Positions 44,301 through 56,796 of a stretch of 64,000 nt of DNA are shown here, piece after piece. Both the position numbers and the translations under genes were made by a program. The notes beneath the pieces were generated by a model. It was not told where the DNA came from. It ran no database searches and saw only the letters and a list, made by a program, of their open reading frames with translations. This stretch comes from Trichoplax sp. H2 (Eukaryota > Placozoa > Uniplacotomia > Trichoplacea): the NCBI GenBank assembly GCA_003344405.1, contig NOWV01000024.1:62001-126000 (forward strand). Reading direction: 5' to 3'. Positions within the stretch are counted from its first letter, which is position 1. Every line of letters begins with the position of its first letter.

Positions 44301-46498
44301 TAAGGAAGAATGCCTGTCAATAAAAATCATCTATAATTTACTCATATCTTGTTTGCAGCTATTGTGCTGTACTGTAATGATTTCAATTTTACTGAAATAT
44401 TTCCAACACCAAAGGAGGTCAGGCGTTAAGCTTTTTACTTTGCCCGTATTTATTAAAGATTGCTACTATCATTGAGCACGAATATACAGTAGATTTATAA
44501 CACCTGCATTGGCACAAGGAATAATCTTTGTTCGAAGGTTCTATCAATACGATAGCTATAACACATCAAATAGAAGAAAATTGATAGCTCATTTTTAATT
44601 ATTAATTAATAATACAGATTATTGACTGGAAGCGCTGTTTTTTTCTCGCTAGATCAAGATACTTGCACCGTGATCATAATACTGTTTTTTAACATAACGG
44701 ACCTTAACCGATGGCAATTTTTTACTTTCTAGTTATCTCTAGTGGCAATAGCTGTTATCATCAACTGTCCTATATTCTGGTCCGTAGCAATTTCACTCTG
44801 AAAAGCTACTTCCTCTAGCTTTAGTATTATTTCTAAATTTATGATTTACACGGCTAGGATTAGGGTTTTGCGGGTATAGTAGATCACCGACATTGATCCT
44901 GTATATTGATATATACACAGTTTATAGTAAAATTTACCTCCTTGATTTGAGAATTAGAATTCAACTTTGTGAGCATTCCTTTACATTCTTAGCTTTACAA
45001 ATGTTTCTTCATCGTTAGCAGATAGTGCTTTGTACATTTGTAAAAGTTTATCGTTGTATCATTTCTAAGAAATTTTACTTAGAAATGATACAACGATATT
45101 TTGCAGTGGTAAAGTATAGCTTGATAATTTGTAAATGAGTTAAAATTACACGACGAATATATTATGTATTAGACAGTTCACTAATCTTATTTTCAGTCAT
45201 TGAATACGCCCATAATTTAAAGGAGTTTTATTCGAACATTGTCGTGTTTATGTCCATAATCAATCGCATTTTATTCTTGGTTTGCTAATTTGACGATGTC
45301 AATTCGATTTCAATTTCTTGCAAAGAACGTTAGAACTCTTAGAAGTATAATTTTGATAATTACGTGCATGATAAGTAAGTAAGGTCAGTATAATGGCAAT
45401 AATGAATAATTTGATAGTTTTATGATCGATAACGCTATATATTAAGAACAGGGAATGAACATGGTGGATATAAATTGGTAAATACCGTAAGGGAATCAAT
45501 TGCTACTATAAATATTTTCACCACTTGCATATGTATAATCTTACAACTATTTTATCATATTTGCTCCTCAATAAAACAGCAACAATAAAGCAATTCTACA
45601 TGAATGTCAGAATCGCTAAAGGCAGTACTAGGTACTCTAGGAGAAATAATTAACTCCAGCATTTCAATATTTATCATAAGGCTTATATCAACTGATGCTA
45701 TTCAAACGGTTATAATGGTATTTCTATCATGATGTTAACAAACACTATCAATATGATAGCATTCACACAACTGTCTTTATTATCGTCAACAGTTGTCAGT
45801 TTCTATGTACAAATATAAAGTGTATAATATATTATACGAGGAGCCGCTATTATGACGGAATCATAAACTCATTTTTCATCGACCAGTCGATGAAATATGC
45901 GCAAGTCTGTCGTTTTTTGGAATCAGAAATCTTTTCAGCTATGCCATTTAACTTATAAAAATTTAGTTTCCCATTATAAGGCAAGTACCAAAAATAGAGT
46001 ACATCAATTTCGATTATGATTATTTCAATTCTATTTACAGAATCTAGTAGATTAAAATTTATAAATTTACGAATTCTGCTAGAAGATGCAAGCATTACAG
46101 GTTACTATCTTAAACTACAGTATTGCTTAAGTGATTAGTCATAATTATAATCGATCAATGCAGTTAATGTCCTTCATCCTTGGCAGAAGGAATTTGTTAT
46201 TCTACAATAATCAACAAGCACTTGAATAAATTAATAAAGTAAAAATGAGAGAAACGCCTTAAGGATATCCACTTTTCGCAAAGAGTTTCACTGGAAATTG
46301 AATACCGTGGCTCATTTTATATGGCTTTGAATGAAATTAACAGATAGAAATGATAGTAACGATTACAGATGGCTGAAATATCAATAACGTCATGCTTGAC
46401 ATACAGGCTTATTAGAACCACCGATGAATGTAAGTGTAGCTTTGCTCATCTGTCGTTGAGGGAGAACAGATGCAAGTGATGTATTTTATTACTCCTTA
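41361..46498. other. Gene-poor AT-rich region
   Basis: Five kilobases without a recognisable gene. Frames at 44254-44475, 45299-45499 and 45850-46095 are short, AT-driven and have no homology. The only structured element seen is the perfect hairpin at 45049-45098. Confidence 0.45.
45049..45098. repeat. Perfect 21-bp inverted repeat with 8-nt loop
   Basis: The arms at 45049-45069 and 45078-45098 are exact reverse complements, separated by the loop AAATTTTA. The hairpin would be stable in RNA from either strand. The length is within the range of a short pre-miRNA-like stem, but the loop is small and the perfect pairing is unusual for animal miRNAs. Recent template-switch mutation is an alternative. 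Confidence 0.9.
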
Positions 46499-47713
46499 TC
46501 ACCACAGCGATAATGATCGTTTCAAGACCGACCAAACACTATTGGATAATTGCGATTGCACCTTTTTATCGGCTACTACTTCTTGACATACATGCTTGCC
46601 TAATTCAATGGATTGATGCGATACCACATCAGATGCAATGACATCCCTTAGTCCAAGGGCAACAAAATCCTTAGTTTGTTGACTTCCAATGACATTGTTC
46701 AAAACACGTTGTAGCGTTGCTTGTGTATTAGCATCTTTCATCAGCATTTCCATATAACTTAATAGTTTGTTTTTTGTAACTTCATCTTGCATTAACTGAT
46801 CCAGCACTTTCTTTGACAATATTGTCAGTTGTTGTAATGTGTGAGGATCGTTGATGACATAGATTAATAATCTTTGTAGAGCTATTTTTGTCTCTTGTTG
46901 CTCTGCTAACTGAGTAATAAATTTAATAGCGGCATTTTGTGTTTGCTCATCATTTAAGATATCTTGTATCAATGTTTTGGAGATGATATTGGCCTGATTG
47001 ACTACCTGAACGTCGCTTAACGATCGACTGGCCACATCGGCCACTTCATCAGCCATATTTTCACGTATATATTCGCGAAAGATGTAGACTGTTAGAAACA
47101 AAAACATGGTAATGCCAATGGTTAATTTAAATGCCGCATTTCCATGAGATCGTATGAAATTTTCGATATCATGTCGACTAAGGACGATTGTAGTATGTTG
47201 GCTATGGCTAGAAGATTGTGACATATTGACTTTCTTATCTGGTTTGGCCATCGTACTGAAGGAAACGTTTGATTTGAAGCGATTTAATATTGAACTGTTG
47301 AAGAATAGTGGTTGTTTCAACCCGCCATGACCGTATCGATCAGAATTGAAAGTGAACCACTGTTGGCTCCCTTTTGGACTATGTATCATCATCATCGTTC
47401 TCCGAAGTAGAAGTGAACCTAATGGAGGTGGAACGATCAACGATTGTGCTCGTATGGAAGACGGGAATAGTAATCTTGTTTGCATGATGATTTCAGATTG
47501 ATTTGCTGTAGGTAGAAAAGATGGATTAGCAGTTCTTGCTGCTGTGCATGGAACGATACACGATTTTACGACTGACTGGGATAGAAATGTTGTTTGCATG
47601 GTGGGCATAAGTTGATTGCTTGTTGCAACAAGAGATCGATTACCCAATGTTGCAGCTCCCCATGAATTCAATAAGCATGGTTTATATAATTGAGACAGTA
47701 ATCTTGCCCACAT
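46499..47713 (-). CDS. Predicted mitochondrial membrane protein with helical repeats, 404 aa, intronless
   Basis: No family is named with confidence. The single frame runs from an ATG (MWARLLSQLYKP) to a stop. The first 150 residues are rich in Ser, Thr, Arg and hydrophobics and poor in acidic residues, like a mitochondrial targeting presequence. One transmembrane helix follows (about residues 196-213, LTIGITMFLFLTVYIF). The rest is a run of about eight 18-20-residue amphipathic helices with a recurring pattern of an acidic or amide residue, two or three positions, Thr/Val, then a leucine-rich helix, for example DEVTKNKLLSYMEMLMKD and ANTQATLQRVLNNVIG. The predicted topology is N-terminus in the matrix or cytosol, one span, and a helical-repeat domain. 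Location is inferred from composition only. Confidence 0.8.
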   Translation of the reverse strand: MWARLLSQLYKPCLLNSWGAATLGNRSLVATSNQLMPTMQTTFLSQSVVKSCIVPCTAARTANPSFLPTANQSEIIMQTRLLFPSSIRAQSLIVPPPLGSLLLRRTMMMIHSPKGSQQWFTFNSDRYGHGGLKQPLFFNSSILNRFKSNVSFSTMAKPDKKVNMSQSSSHSQHTTIVLSRHDIENFIRSHGNAAFKLTIGITMFLFLTVYIFREYIRENMADEVADVASRSLSDVQVVNQANIISKTLIQDILNDEQTQNAAIKFITQLAEQQETKIALQRLLIYVINDPHTLQQLTILSKKVLDQLMQDEVTKNKLLSYMEMLMKDANTQATLQRVLNNVIGSQQTKDFVALGLRDVIASDVVSHQSIELGKHVCQEVVADKKVQSQLSNSVWSVLKRSLSLW

Positions 47714-48303
47714 GGTGATTTGTGATGGATGAGATCTACAACCTTATTAATGATATATCGATAACCTTTTTCCGATCCAGTACTAGTTTGTGTTTCCAAA
47801 GTAGGAAATTATCATTGAGTTATAGACAATGACGATTGATCCGTTGTAAGATTCTGTTGTCGTTTTTAATGGTTTTTTTCCTTTTTCAATCCTCTGATAG
47901 AAGATAGGGTGAGGACTATGGAGGAGAGCGGAGTGATCATCCGTATTCCTTGATAGACCTTCCAATGAATCGCGGAGAAGTTTTCTACTCCAACGAGCAG
48001 AAAATGACGCAATCGAATGTCACTATTTTGCTATCAATCAATTATGAATGGTTGAAAAGTAATTTCATCGACTAGAACATCGATAAGGTAATCTTGGATA
48101 GCAACGAAATGGTGATCATAACATAGTCAATATGGAGTTGGACAGAGGCAAAAGATTTGTTCTTCTTTTCGATGATTTGCCATCGCACTTTCAAATAAAC
48201 ATCATGGCTAGAAGCCTAGAACCTAGAAGTGATTCCGTGATTCCTTCAAGGATGGACAGACCGACAGGATCGCTTCGCCGGCTATGGTACCGTACCGCTT
48301 GCA

Positions 48304-48995
48304 GCTGGAGTACAGTACTGTGTACTGTACACTGTAGCCAGTGTACTGTAATGTTTGGAGCCGAATACTGTACTGTACAGTATAATGACTACAGTACAGT
48401 ATAGAGAGAGAGGTTTATTTCATACAGAAAGAGTAGAATGATTGGAAAATCCTAGCAGAAGAAACAGAGAGAGTCAGCATGATATCGATAGCCTCCGTTG
48501 GTACTGTGTAACGTGGACAGGACCTTTTCTAGCCTTTCAAAGGTCAGGTATTCAATGGGTTTAGTCTAGTGTGACAGACAGGCGGACATTTGTACATTAC
48601 TGTATTGTGCAATTTACTGTATTGTACAGTACTGTACACTCAGTGTACTGTACACTGTACACTGTACAGAAAAGGAAATGGTACCGTTTTTACCGTTATA
48701 TTGGACTACAGTAGAGAGAGAGAGAGAGAGAGAGCTTATTTCATACAGAATGAGTAGGATGACTGGAAAATCCTAGCAGAAGAAAGAGAGAGAGTCAGAG
48801 AGTAGCAATCATATCGATAGCCCGTTGGTGTAACGTGGACAGGACCTTTTCTAGCCTTTCAAAGGTCAGGTATTCATTTGGTTTCATTTGGACATGACAG
48901 ACAGGCGGACACCCTGTGCGTCATCATGTACAGTGTACAGTACATTTTACAGTACTGTACACTTCGTGTACTGTACACTGTACAGAAAAAGGAAA
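48304..48995. repeat. Palindromic block C1 with a 322-bp direct duplication
   Basis: TACTGTAC-type palindromes alternate with a duplicated segment. TTATTTCATACAGAA starts near 48414 and again near 48736. Both copies carry AATCCTAGCAGAAGAAA, a GAGAGTCAG block, CGTGGACAGGACCTTTTCTA and GACAGACAGGCGGACA, and both are preceded by (GA)n, longer in the second copy. Each copy ends in a palindromic tract. Confidence 0.9.
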
Positions 48996-49189
48996 TGATA
49001 CCCCTAGAATGGTACTAGTAACACTGGTGATGACGACTTGGCAGAACTAGCAGGGACTACTGAAGGCCGTCTTCAGTTCGACTTGAATACTTTTCTTCAT
49101 GACTGTACAGTCTCGATGAGGGTATAGTGAACTGCAGTTATTCATAACGTACCATGTACTAGTACTAATGTAGCCATCGGCGATGCCTC

Positions 49190-49590
49190 TTCGTCATCTA
49201 CTGTCTACGATTCGCTTCCTTGAGTACTCCTTTACAGTACTTACGATACAGTGTACAGTGTACAGTACACTGAATGTACACTGTACACTCAGGTCTACTG
49301 TAGACTACAGTACTGTACTGTACAGTACACTACTATTACAGTATACTACTATTATACTGTACTGTACGCTATCGTTGTTCGATTGTACCATGTACACTGT
49401 ACAGTACAGTAATACTATAAACTTGTAATGATCATGCGCTGTCAGTGTGAACGGCGTACCCATATACTGTACTGTACTGTATAGAAGCCGCCGCTTTTCA
49501 ATGCAATCAAGAGAGAGCAGTACTGTACAGTGTACAGTACAGTACACTGCACCAACAGCAATACACTGTACACTGTACTGTACATTCCAC
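49190..49590. repeat. TACTGTACAGTA palindromic repeat block C2
   Basis: A dense run of TACTGTAC/GTACAGTA words, ending about 340 bp upstream of the RPF2 start codon. Several overlapping open frames in both directions are artefacts of the word TGTACAG/CTGTACA. Confidence 0.9.
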
Positions 49591-49617
49591 TGGACTGACA
49601 GCAGGAGGACAAGAACC

Positions 49618-49644
49618 TGGCTGCGCAGTGCTCACTGTGCGCAG
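49618..49644. repeat. GC-rich short inverted repeat
   Basis: GCTGCGCA is followed after ten bases by TGCGCAGC, an 8-bp perfect palindrome arm pair at the edge of block C2, much richer in GC than its surroundings. Confidence 0.7.
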
Positions 49645-49921
49645 CCAGCGTGATTAAGCAAGCAATCGTTTAAAGTAATCCTGCTCAATTAGCCTTGCAA
49701 GCTTTTGCAACTTATTCATCATTGATACAGTGGGTGCTTGAAAGACTTCTTTTACTTATTACAGTGGTAAACCATTGCATTAGCCAGCTATTGCGTACTT
49801 GTAATTCATCTGGATTACGGATAGTTGCCAATCAAGTGGCTAATAATAAGCTTGACTAGCTTCTCTTTCAATCCATACTGTGCAATATTCGTGTCCATTG
49901 TGCAACGTTGAAGGAACCGTC

Positions 49922-52064
49922 ATGGTCAAATCTTCAGATGATATTGTGTAAGTCGATGCCGTTCCGTGTGCTATAGGACGTATTTTGCATTGGATTGCTA
50001 CAGCAATAAGAAATGCTGTTCCAAAGAGGATTGTAGCCAATAGAGTGACTGACCTAATTCATCGTGTATCATCTTTTCCTTAGCAAACCCAAAACCAAGC
50101 GAGGCAAACGAGCCTTGGAACAACGAGAAGCTAAAATCAATGAAAATGCAAAGAAAGCTTTATTTCTACGCGGTACAAAAACAAGTGAAGTCGTCTCGCA
50201 AGCCATGAAAGATTGGGTAGGTCTTGTGGACTATTTCCAAAGCAGCCGTATGAAATAATGAAATTATTACATTGTATGATAGGCTAACCACTCGGATAAG
50301 CATGTACAGTAATAGTACTAGTACGATACAATACTGCACAATCAAAATATCCTGTATAAAAATGGAAGGCGCCCGAGTAGCGACTTGCTGTAATCTTGAG
50401 CACTCAATAGCTAATAACTATGCTATCCTTTTTATTCATTACAATTGAATCTGCAGTTACAACTGAAAAAACCCTTTGCTATATCTTATCAAAAGTAAGT
50501 TTACAGGTTGTACATTTGCATATCTTGGCACAGCGATTGCTTCTTGATTAATCTTACCTTCAATCGATGTTATCCCCAAGGAAATGACTGTTGTTAATAT
50601 TGTATCCATTTTTTTGGACTACTGTATCTTCACAGGAGAAATGAAATTAGACCTTTCGAAGACCAAACATCTCTGGTATGTCTTGTTCATTTATTCTACT
50701 TCATATTTTCCATGGCTGCCATGGACTTCATTAACGTATCAACATTCTAGCAATGAGACACAATGCAATGTAGCAAGACCTCTCAATGGCAAAGTATTAA
50801 TATTTAATTTCTTTCCGATCTCCTCTGTCCATAGGAATTCTTCTCCAAAAAGTCAGACGCTTCATTATTCGTATTTGGTAATCATACTAAAAAACGCCCG
50901 CATAATTTAGTCTTAGGTATGCCATTTTCCTCCATTTCATGATCAAAATGCAATCTATCAATCAATCAATAATTATTATAAACGTAAATTCTGGTAATTT
51001 CTATCTTGAATACTGGTATATGTCAAAACTATAGGAAGAATGTATGATTACCACCTATTAGACATGTTTGAATTGGGCATTACACAGTTTCAAGCTCTGC
51101 GAAATTTTAAGGTATATTCTATAGACTACGAGACCTTTGTGATATTGAGTACATTCAAAAATAATCATTCAATGTCTCTCTACCCTTTCATACAGGGTAT
51201 TAAGTCAACCCTTGGATGCAAACCATGCTTAATTTTTGCTGGTGAAGCTTTTGAAACTCAAACTGATTATATACGTCTTAAACATATGCTTCTTGGTTGG
51301 TTGAATTCCAATCACTCTATTTTAATAATAATGAATTATTCCGTATTCATTCTAGTGTTTCAACTCTCTCAATTTCAATGATCGTAACTTGTCGTATATA
51401 TCTCGTAGACTTTTTTCGAGGCCCAAAGGTTGACAATATTCGGTTAAATGGTTTAGAACACGTTATTCACATCACAGCTTTGAAGGAAAAGATTCTGTTT
51501 CGATGTTATAAGTGAGCTTTACTCATTTTGTAATCAATACTAAGTTGACTTGAGCTAGCTGCTCGGTCATTGCCCTTGCAACATAATTTCTAAGTTAATT
51601 ACACGTTATTACCCTTTCTTGTGGTTAGAGTTTTGCTTAAAAAGTCAGGTACTAAGACACCGCGTGTCGAATTACAAGAAATGGGACCTAGCATCGATTT
51701 TGAACTTAGAAGAACAAAATTAGGTTCAGAAGAACTACTAAAGGAAGCCAGAAAAGTACCCAGAGTCCTAAAGGTATAGTACTGCATAGAATAGAGACCT
51801 GTATACAAGAATTGAACACCTTTGATGATTGTTCATCTATCGAGAGGCTTACCATTTTCTTTCAATTGAATTCTATTAACTTAGCCGAAAAAAGAGAAAA
51901 ATATTTCTCATGATACATTTGGAGCGAAACTTGGCCGTGTACATATCCAATCACAAAATTTAAGTTCTATTCAAACTCGTAAAATGAAGGCATTAAAGCG
52001 TAAGAAAGAAAAGGATGTTGCTAGTGTAGACGCAAAGAAGGCCAAAAGTGCAGCAACAGAATGA
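49922..52064 (+). CDS. RPF2: Ribosome production factor 2 homolog (Brix domain), 10 exons, 307 aa
   Basis: Nucleolar 60S assembly factor; with RRS1 it brings the 5S RNP (5S rRNA, uL18, uL5) into pre-60S particles. Exons: 49922-49947, 50084-50216, 50457-50494, 50636-50675, 50835-50916, 51035-51111, 51196-51295, 51409-51511, 51629-51773 and 51885-52064, totalling 924 nt with all phases matching. Length is close to human RPF2 (306 aa). The 26-nt first exon gives MVKSSDDIV, joined to KPKTKRGKRALEQREAKI. Brix-domain landmarks follow: RPFEDQTSLEFFSKKSDASL, NHTKKRPHNLVLGRMYDYHL, DFFRGPKVDNIRLNGLEHVI and KKSGTKTPRVELQEMGPSID. The tail is lysine-rich and nucleolar-like. It is convergent with CHAF1B. 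Confidence 0.96.
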
Positions 52065-52574
52065 ATAAGCACCAATGTAGTTTTAGATAACATTTTTTAT
52101 TACTGATAACACTGAGGCCTGGCCTGCAAGGTGAAAATAAAGTTTTGTTACTTTATACTTGACCACCTCCATTACTTGTGTAAAACTACTTACATTGATT
52201 ACAGAATCTTGTATATTACAATTGCTATTAGATACCGATCATTGCGTTGTATATATATATATATATACAAAGTAGAGCTACTATAGCTTGTAATATGGCA
52301 TGTAAATTGCTAGATTAGAGGGAGTCTTCCACGTTACGCTGATAATTATTAACCTTAATTTCGTGATAATCATGAGAATAGATATTTTGCAAAGCTTTTT
52401 CAATTTTGTACAAAGTAGACTAATCTCCAATGTACCTGACGGCAATGATATTCAAGTTTAACTAAAATTGAGTGTCAATGATGGCAAACATTTTATAGTG
52501 TTTCAGAATAATATAAAAATTTCGGAGTAATGTCAAACCATGTTTGTATTGGTGTAATTACAATAACATATACA
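52065..52574. other. Tail-to-tail region between RPF2 and CHAF1B
   Basis: A 510-bp spacer holding both 3' UTRs, including a TA dinucleotide run at about 52250-52266. No gene was seen. Confidence 0.6.
52136..52141 (+). terminator. Polyadenylation signal AATAAA for RPF2
   Basis: AATAAA lies 72 bp after the RPF2 stop codon and is followed by a T-rich stretch, a plausible cleavage region. Confidence 0.5.
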
Positions 52575-55500
52575 TCATGAAATCGTCTTGAAAGCTACTC
52601 TTCTAGGAGTTTTAGTAGGAGATATACTTGACTGAGTACTCTGCGACAACGTAACTTTATCGCTTTCTTCAGAACTGCTGGTGGTATCACTGGATAGTAG
52701 TTCGATTTTATTTGCGCTGTACTGATGCAGGTCTTCATTTTTTGTGCTTTCACGCTTTTCCTTGTTTTGACATGAATCGCCACTTTCAGAGTTGGCATTT
52801 TTATTAGTCACCGGTGAGAGAGTAATTAGAGTTGCCCTTTTAGTAGTGGTCACTTTCGGTGAATCATTCGCTACTTGATTCTCATTACACTTAGTGCTTG
52901 AAGTAGGCGATTGCCCGTTTAGGGTACCAAGAGTAATTAGTTTCGCTCTCTTTACAGGCTTAACCGGGGTATCATTTAACTGCTGATTACTCGTCGGAGA
53001 CTTTGCTCGAGAAGGTGTATCTTGTCTTGTAACTTCTAATTCGCTATTTCCATTCATCTTTAGGGGCGTCTTGTCTAATTCTTGATCAGATATTGACGAA
53101 TTAGGAGACTTTACATCATCAGTACATACGAGTTTCCTTTTACTTGCAGATTCTACCTGGGGCTGTAATATAAGAATAGAACATACAATCAGGAGTAATA
53201 ATGAGTAGTCCAGCAAGACACTATTATTCAGACTATGCCAATTTCAACAATGAAATATAACAGGACGGAATGCATGTTAAAGAGAAATTGTTTAATTAGC
53301 GATAGTATATCCTATTACATGTATTAGTTTGATGCTAATGCTATAACCCTAGCTCAGAAGGTTTTCAATATAAATACAAACCTGAGGATTATCGCATAAT
53401 TCAAGTTGACGTTTAACACCTAATTCGTCATCGGCAAAGGCAATAAGTGAACAATATCCATCTGCTGATGAAACAACCAAGAATTTTGCATCATGTGACC
53501 TAAAAGCAGAGAAAAAATTTCCGTACCATTGTCAAAGGCACGTGAATTACGTAGAATGTCTACCAAAGATAAAACCATCTTACCAAGCAATATCAGTTAA
53601 GGCTGCGTAGTGGATACAAGATATATATGCAAATGGCAATTTCTGTTGAGTATCGTATAAAATGACAGAATCTAAGGTAGCGACGGCGATAATCATCCGG
53701 TATGGCAAACTAATCGTTAAGAGAATTCAATAATAATATTAAGTCGTACGCATGCTATTCCATCATTGGCAAGTCATGTATTACTGCATTATCTTATCGC
53801 TACTAAAAAGAGTAGTTGAGAAGAGCTTAGAGAATAATTTTATAACGTTTCATCCTAGAAAGCCGAAACCATGAATGTAAGCAAGTATTAACATAGTTAT
53901 ATTTAGCTGAAAGCGGCTCGATTTGTAGTTTTAATGCAGTCCGTGAATGCTATTGCGACACTTACTCAAACATTTCTTGTTCCTTTTCAGTTTCAGTATT
54001 GCCATTATCTAGTAGAAAAGTCAATAAAGATCATAAGCGACATAAAGCTATTTGGTCGATATTGCCAATGTAGAAGTAATCTAACTGTATGAACACTTGA
54101 AAGTATTACCACTTGAGGCTTCCTTCATGTCTCGCTTTTCAAATAATACAGGGCAACATCTAACGGCGATAGAGGCTTTTTGACCTGATAATAAGCACAC
54201 TACGGGTCTAACAGACACCAAATTGAAAAAAAGAAAGTTGTAGTTCGGTTAGCAAATCAATGCTTATTATACAAATCTTTCTAATTTATGTAGTACATTA
54301 TGACATCTTAAATTTAGGCTTGCAGTTTCTCTCATACTTTGACATAGAATTCCTAGTAAATATAAATGTTGTATTTTTCATATCGTCTTTGTCTTCAATC
54401 TGGCCAGCTAAAAATGAAAATAATATCTGTTAGTAGTTGCTCATACCGAACAGCATAATGAGATAAAACGCGTGTATACAAGAATGCAAATTGCAGGGTG
54501 TAACTTAACAGTAATATATACATTTATCATACCCAGGAATGTCTCTATATACTTTATTTGAGTTACCTGGAACTACCATAAGCTTTCCATCAGGAGAAAA
54601 GTTAGGCCGTCTAAAGAACGTTTGTAGTGTTTCCTCATGGAATATTCTGTAATACTTGCGTTTTGTCTGTAAGTGAATATGTAGAAATAGTTTCATCTTT
54701 TATCAATATGCGTATAATAACGTAATCAGATACAAAAGTATACATCAAGACTATATCTTTTAGGCTGTTATGGTCGCCAACGCTAGCATCTATATTCTTG
54801 ATCGTCCGAGATCGTATACGAGTACAAGTCAACATTAAAAAGTATAAGTTGATCAATTACATCTACATTTCATACCTCTCCATCTTTTAATGGACGAGAT
54901 GAAGGCAATTTACTGATATTATACAAAGATCGTTGTTTCTCCATTGAATATACACGACAGCTACGATCGCTGGATAAAGTCATAAAATACTGATTTAGAG
55001 GGTCCCAAGATACTCCCTGGACATAATGTGTGTGTTCTTTTAAAATGTTTAATTTTTGGCCTATCGTGACACAATGAAATGGATTAGAATCCTGTCTATG
55101 ACACCATAATTTAGAAAAAGTCAATCTAGTTATCTTCTCACATTTATCAACATCCCATACAATGGCTGAATTGTCTACTGATCCAGAAATTAGCCTAGTT
55201 GCATCGCGTGACCATGCAATATCATAAACGTCTTCCAAGTGTCCTCTATGATACCATAAAGCCAAAATTAGTCCATTAGTGAACATTGTATTATCAAGCT
55301 GCAAACTGATTTAGCAGCTTCCACGGTATGATGATATAATGTATATAAATGGTTACAGTATTAATGTTTCTTTGATTCATACTCATAGCATATCTGGGAT
55401 AATAACCTTAAGATTTTACTGACTGTCCAGCTTTCGCGTACTTCTAAATCCTCCGATTCAAGATAACGTTTATCACTACCATAATTTTCGGCTAATTTCC

Positions 55501-56796
55501 AAATTATAATCGTTCCATCTAAGTTTATTTAAGATTAGAAAATGGAAACTAAGAAGAAATTCTTCCAAGTTAATAAGTTAAATTGCCGTTATTCCTTTCT
55601 AATAAATAGAGTGAATTATTATTTGTTACGATTAATATGTATGGCTAAAAGTGTCTTACCGTCACTTCCAGAAGCCAAGAAATCCGTTGTTGAAAATCTG
55701 ACGACGTTGACAGTTTTAGTATGGCGAGATAAGTTAGAAAGAAATTCTGTAGTAATGTTGCCATCTTCGTCTTGATCTACTTTCCATATCTAGACGAAAG
55801 TAAAAGTATCATTGGATTAAAACTATCACAACGACCTGAATCTCCGTTATGGTTCCATAGTTATTCGGTTTGGGTAAGATTAATCATAATATAGACGCAT
55901 AAGAGGCGAGACTGTAGACTATCTCTACTTCAACAGACACATCCAATTACGGGACGTTATACTCGTATGAAATTTCTTCAGAAACTGCAAGTTGCTATGG
56001 CAATCATTATAAAGATATAGTAGACAACTACCGTAGCAGTTGAATGATGTCCATTTTGCATAGCTTTTCGCTGATAGCCGAATGCAAAACTTTGCATTGG
56101 TTTTAGAAGGTTCTTTTGATCGCAGTAGAGTGCAGGGATAATAACTAGGCCTATATACTTGAATCAATGAACCGTAACCAATGTTGCCATAACACTAGAT
56201 GACTTTGTATTGGCAATTATATAAGGTTCTACAGATAGTAGATCATTACATTGAATATTTGTGCTATAGCTGTGATATCAAGAGTTCATTGTTAGAGTAT
56301 ATATGGATAATACAAAGTGAATTGTATGCTAAGCGTAAGGCGCATCAAAAATAAATCATTCCAACAGGAATAGATCAGAACAATTTAGTATCGAGAATCA
56401 AACACTTCAATGCTGTCTATTTTACTTATGCATTCTTATATTCTGTTATTACTCATGCAATAGAATCAAGCCGATTGTACATAATACATTGACAGTTGAT
56501 GTGTGCTAATTCAAGAGTGGCTTTCAACTTGTATATCGATTGGATGGTGAGTAGTGAAAAAAGTTGCAGCCATGACATCACCACTGCTAGCCGGGATAGG
56601 ATCTTGTTGATCAAGATGCTATTATCCCTTCCAATAGTCTTATAAAAATCATTTTACTTCCCACCATGATTACCTTAATATCTGCATCCCCTCCAGCCGA
56701 TGCTAAACGCCATAAAGAATTGCTAGCTTGACTAAAATCGATACTAAAGATGGGCTCTTTACCATGCCAAGCAATTTCTGGTGTGGAAACCTTCAT
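52575..56796 (-). CDS. CHAF1B: Chromatin assembly factor 1 subunit B (CAF-1 p60), 12 exons, 598 aa
   Basis: WD40 subunit of CAF-1, which deposits H3-H4 behind replication forks and during DNA repair. Exons in transcript order: 56796-56674, 55789-55660, 55518-55407, 55245-55142, 55060-54876, 54666-54567, 54407-54338, 54207-54110, 54008-53966, 53709-53584, 53499-53382 and 53162-52575, totalling 1797 nt with phases consistent. The N-terminus [20 protein letters not shown] matches the family start. WD blades are marked by [45 protein letters not shown] and [20 protein letters not shown]. The last exon (residues 404-598) encodes a disordered Ser/Thr-rich tail with three B-domain-like motifs for ASF1: [16 protein letters not shown] and a terminal [10 protein letters not shown]. 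Human p60 is 559 aa, with two such motifs recalled. Confidence 0.95.

Larger units (their letters stand above)
47714..49921. other. Divergent intergenic region between the 404-aa gene and RPF2
   Basis: The two start codons are 2.2 kb apart and point away from each other. The middle is filled by the palindromic blocks C1 and C2 listed separately. The open frame at 48132-48404 runs into the repeat and is not convincing. Confidence 0.6.

Noticed and set aside
45850-46095. 81-aa minus-strand frame
   Set aside because: Ile/Asn/Lys-rich composition expected of AT-rich DNA, no family match and no adjoining exon.
48132-48404. 90-aa plus-strand frame beginning MELDRGKRFVLLFDD
   Set aside because: The second half is repeat translation, and the first half has no homology or splice partner that I could find.
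49840-50040. 66-aa minus-strand open frame with a hydrophobic N-terminus
   Set aside because: It is antisense to RPF2 exon 1 and intron 1. The RPF2 exon has phase and homology support; the frame has neither.
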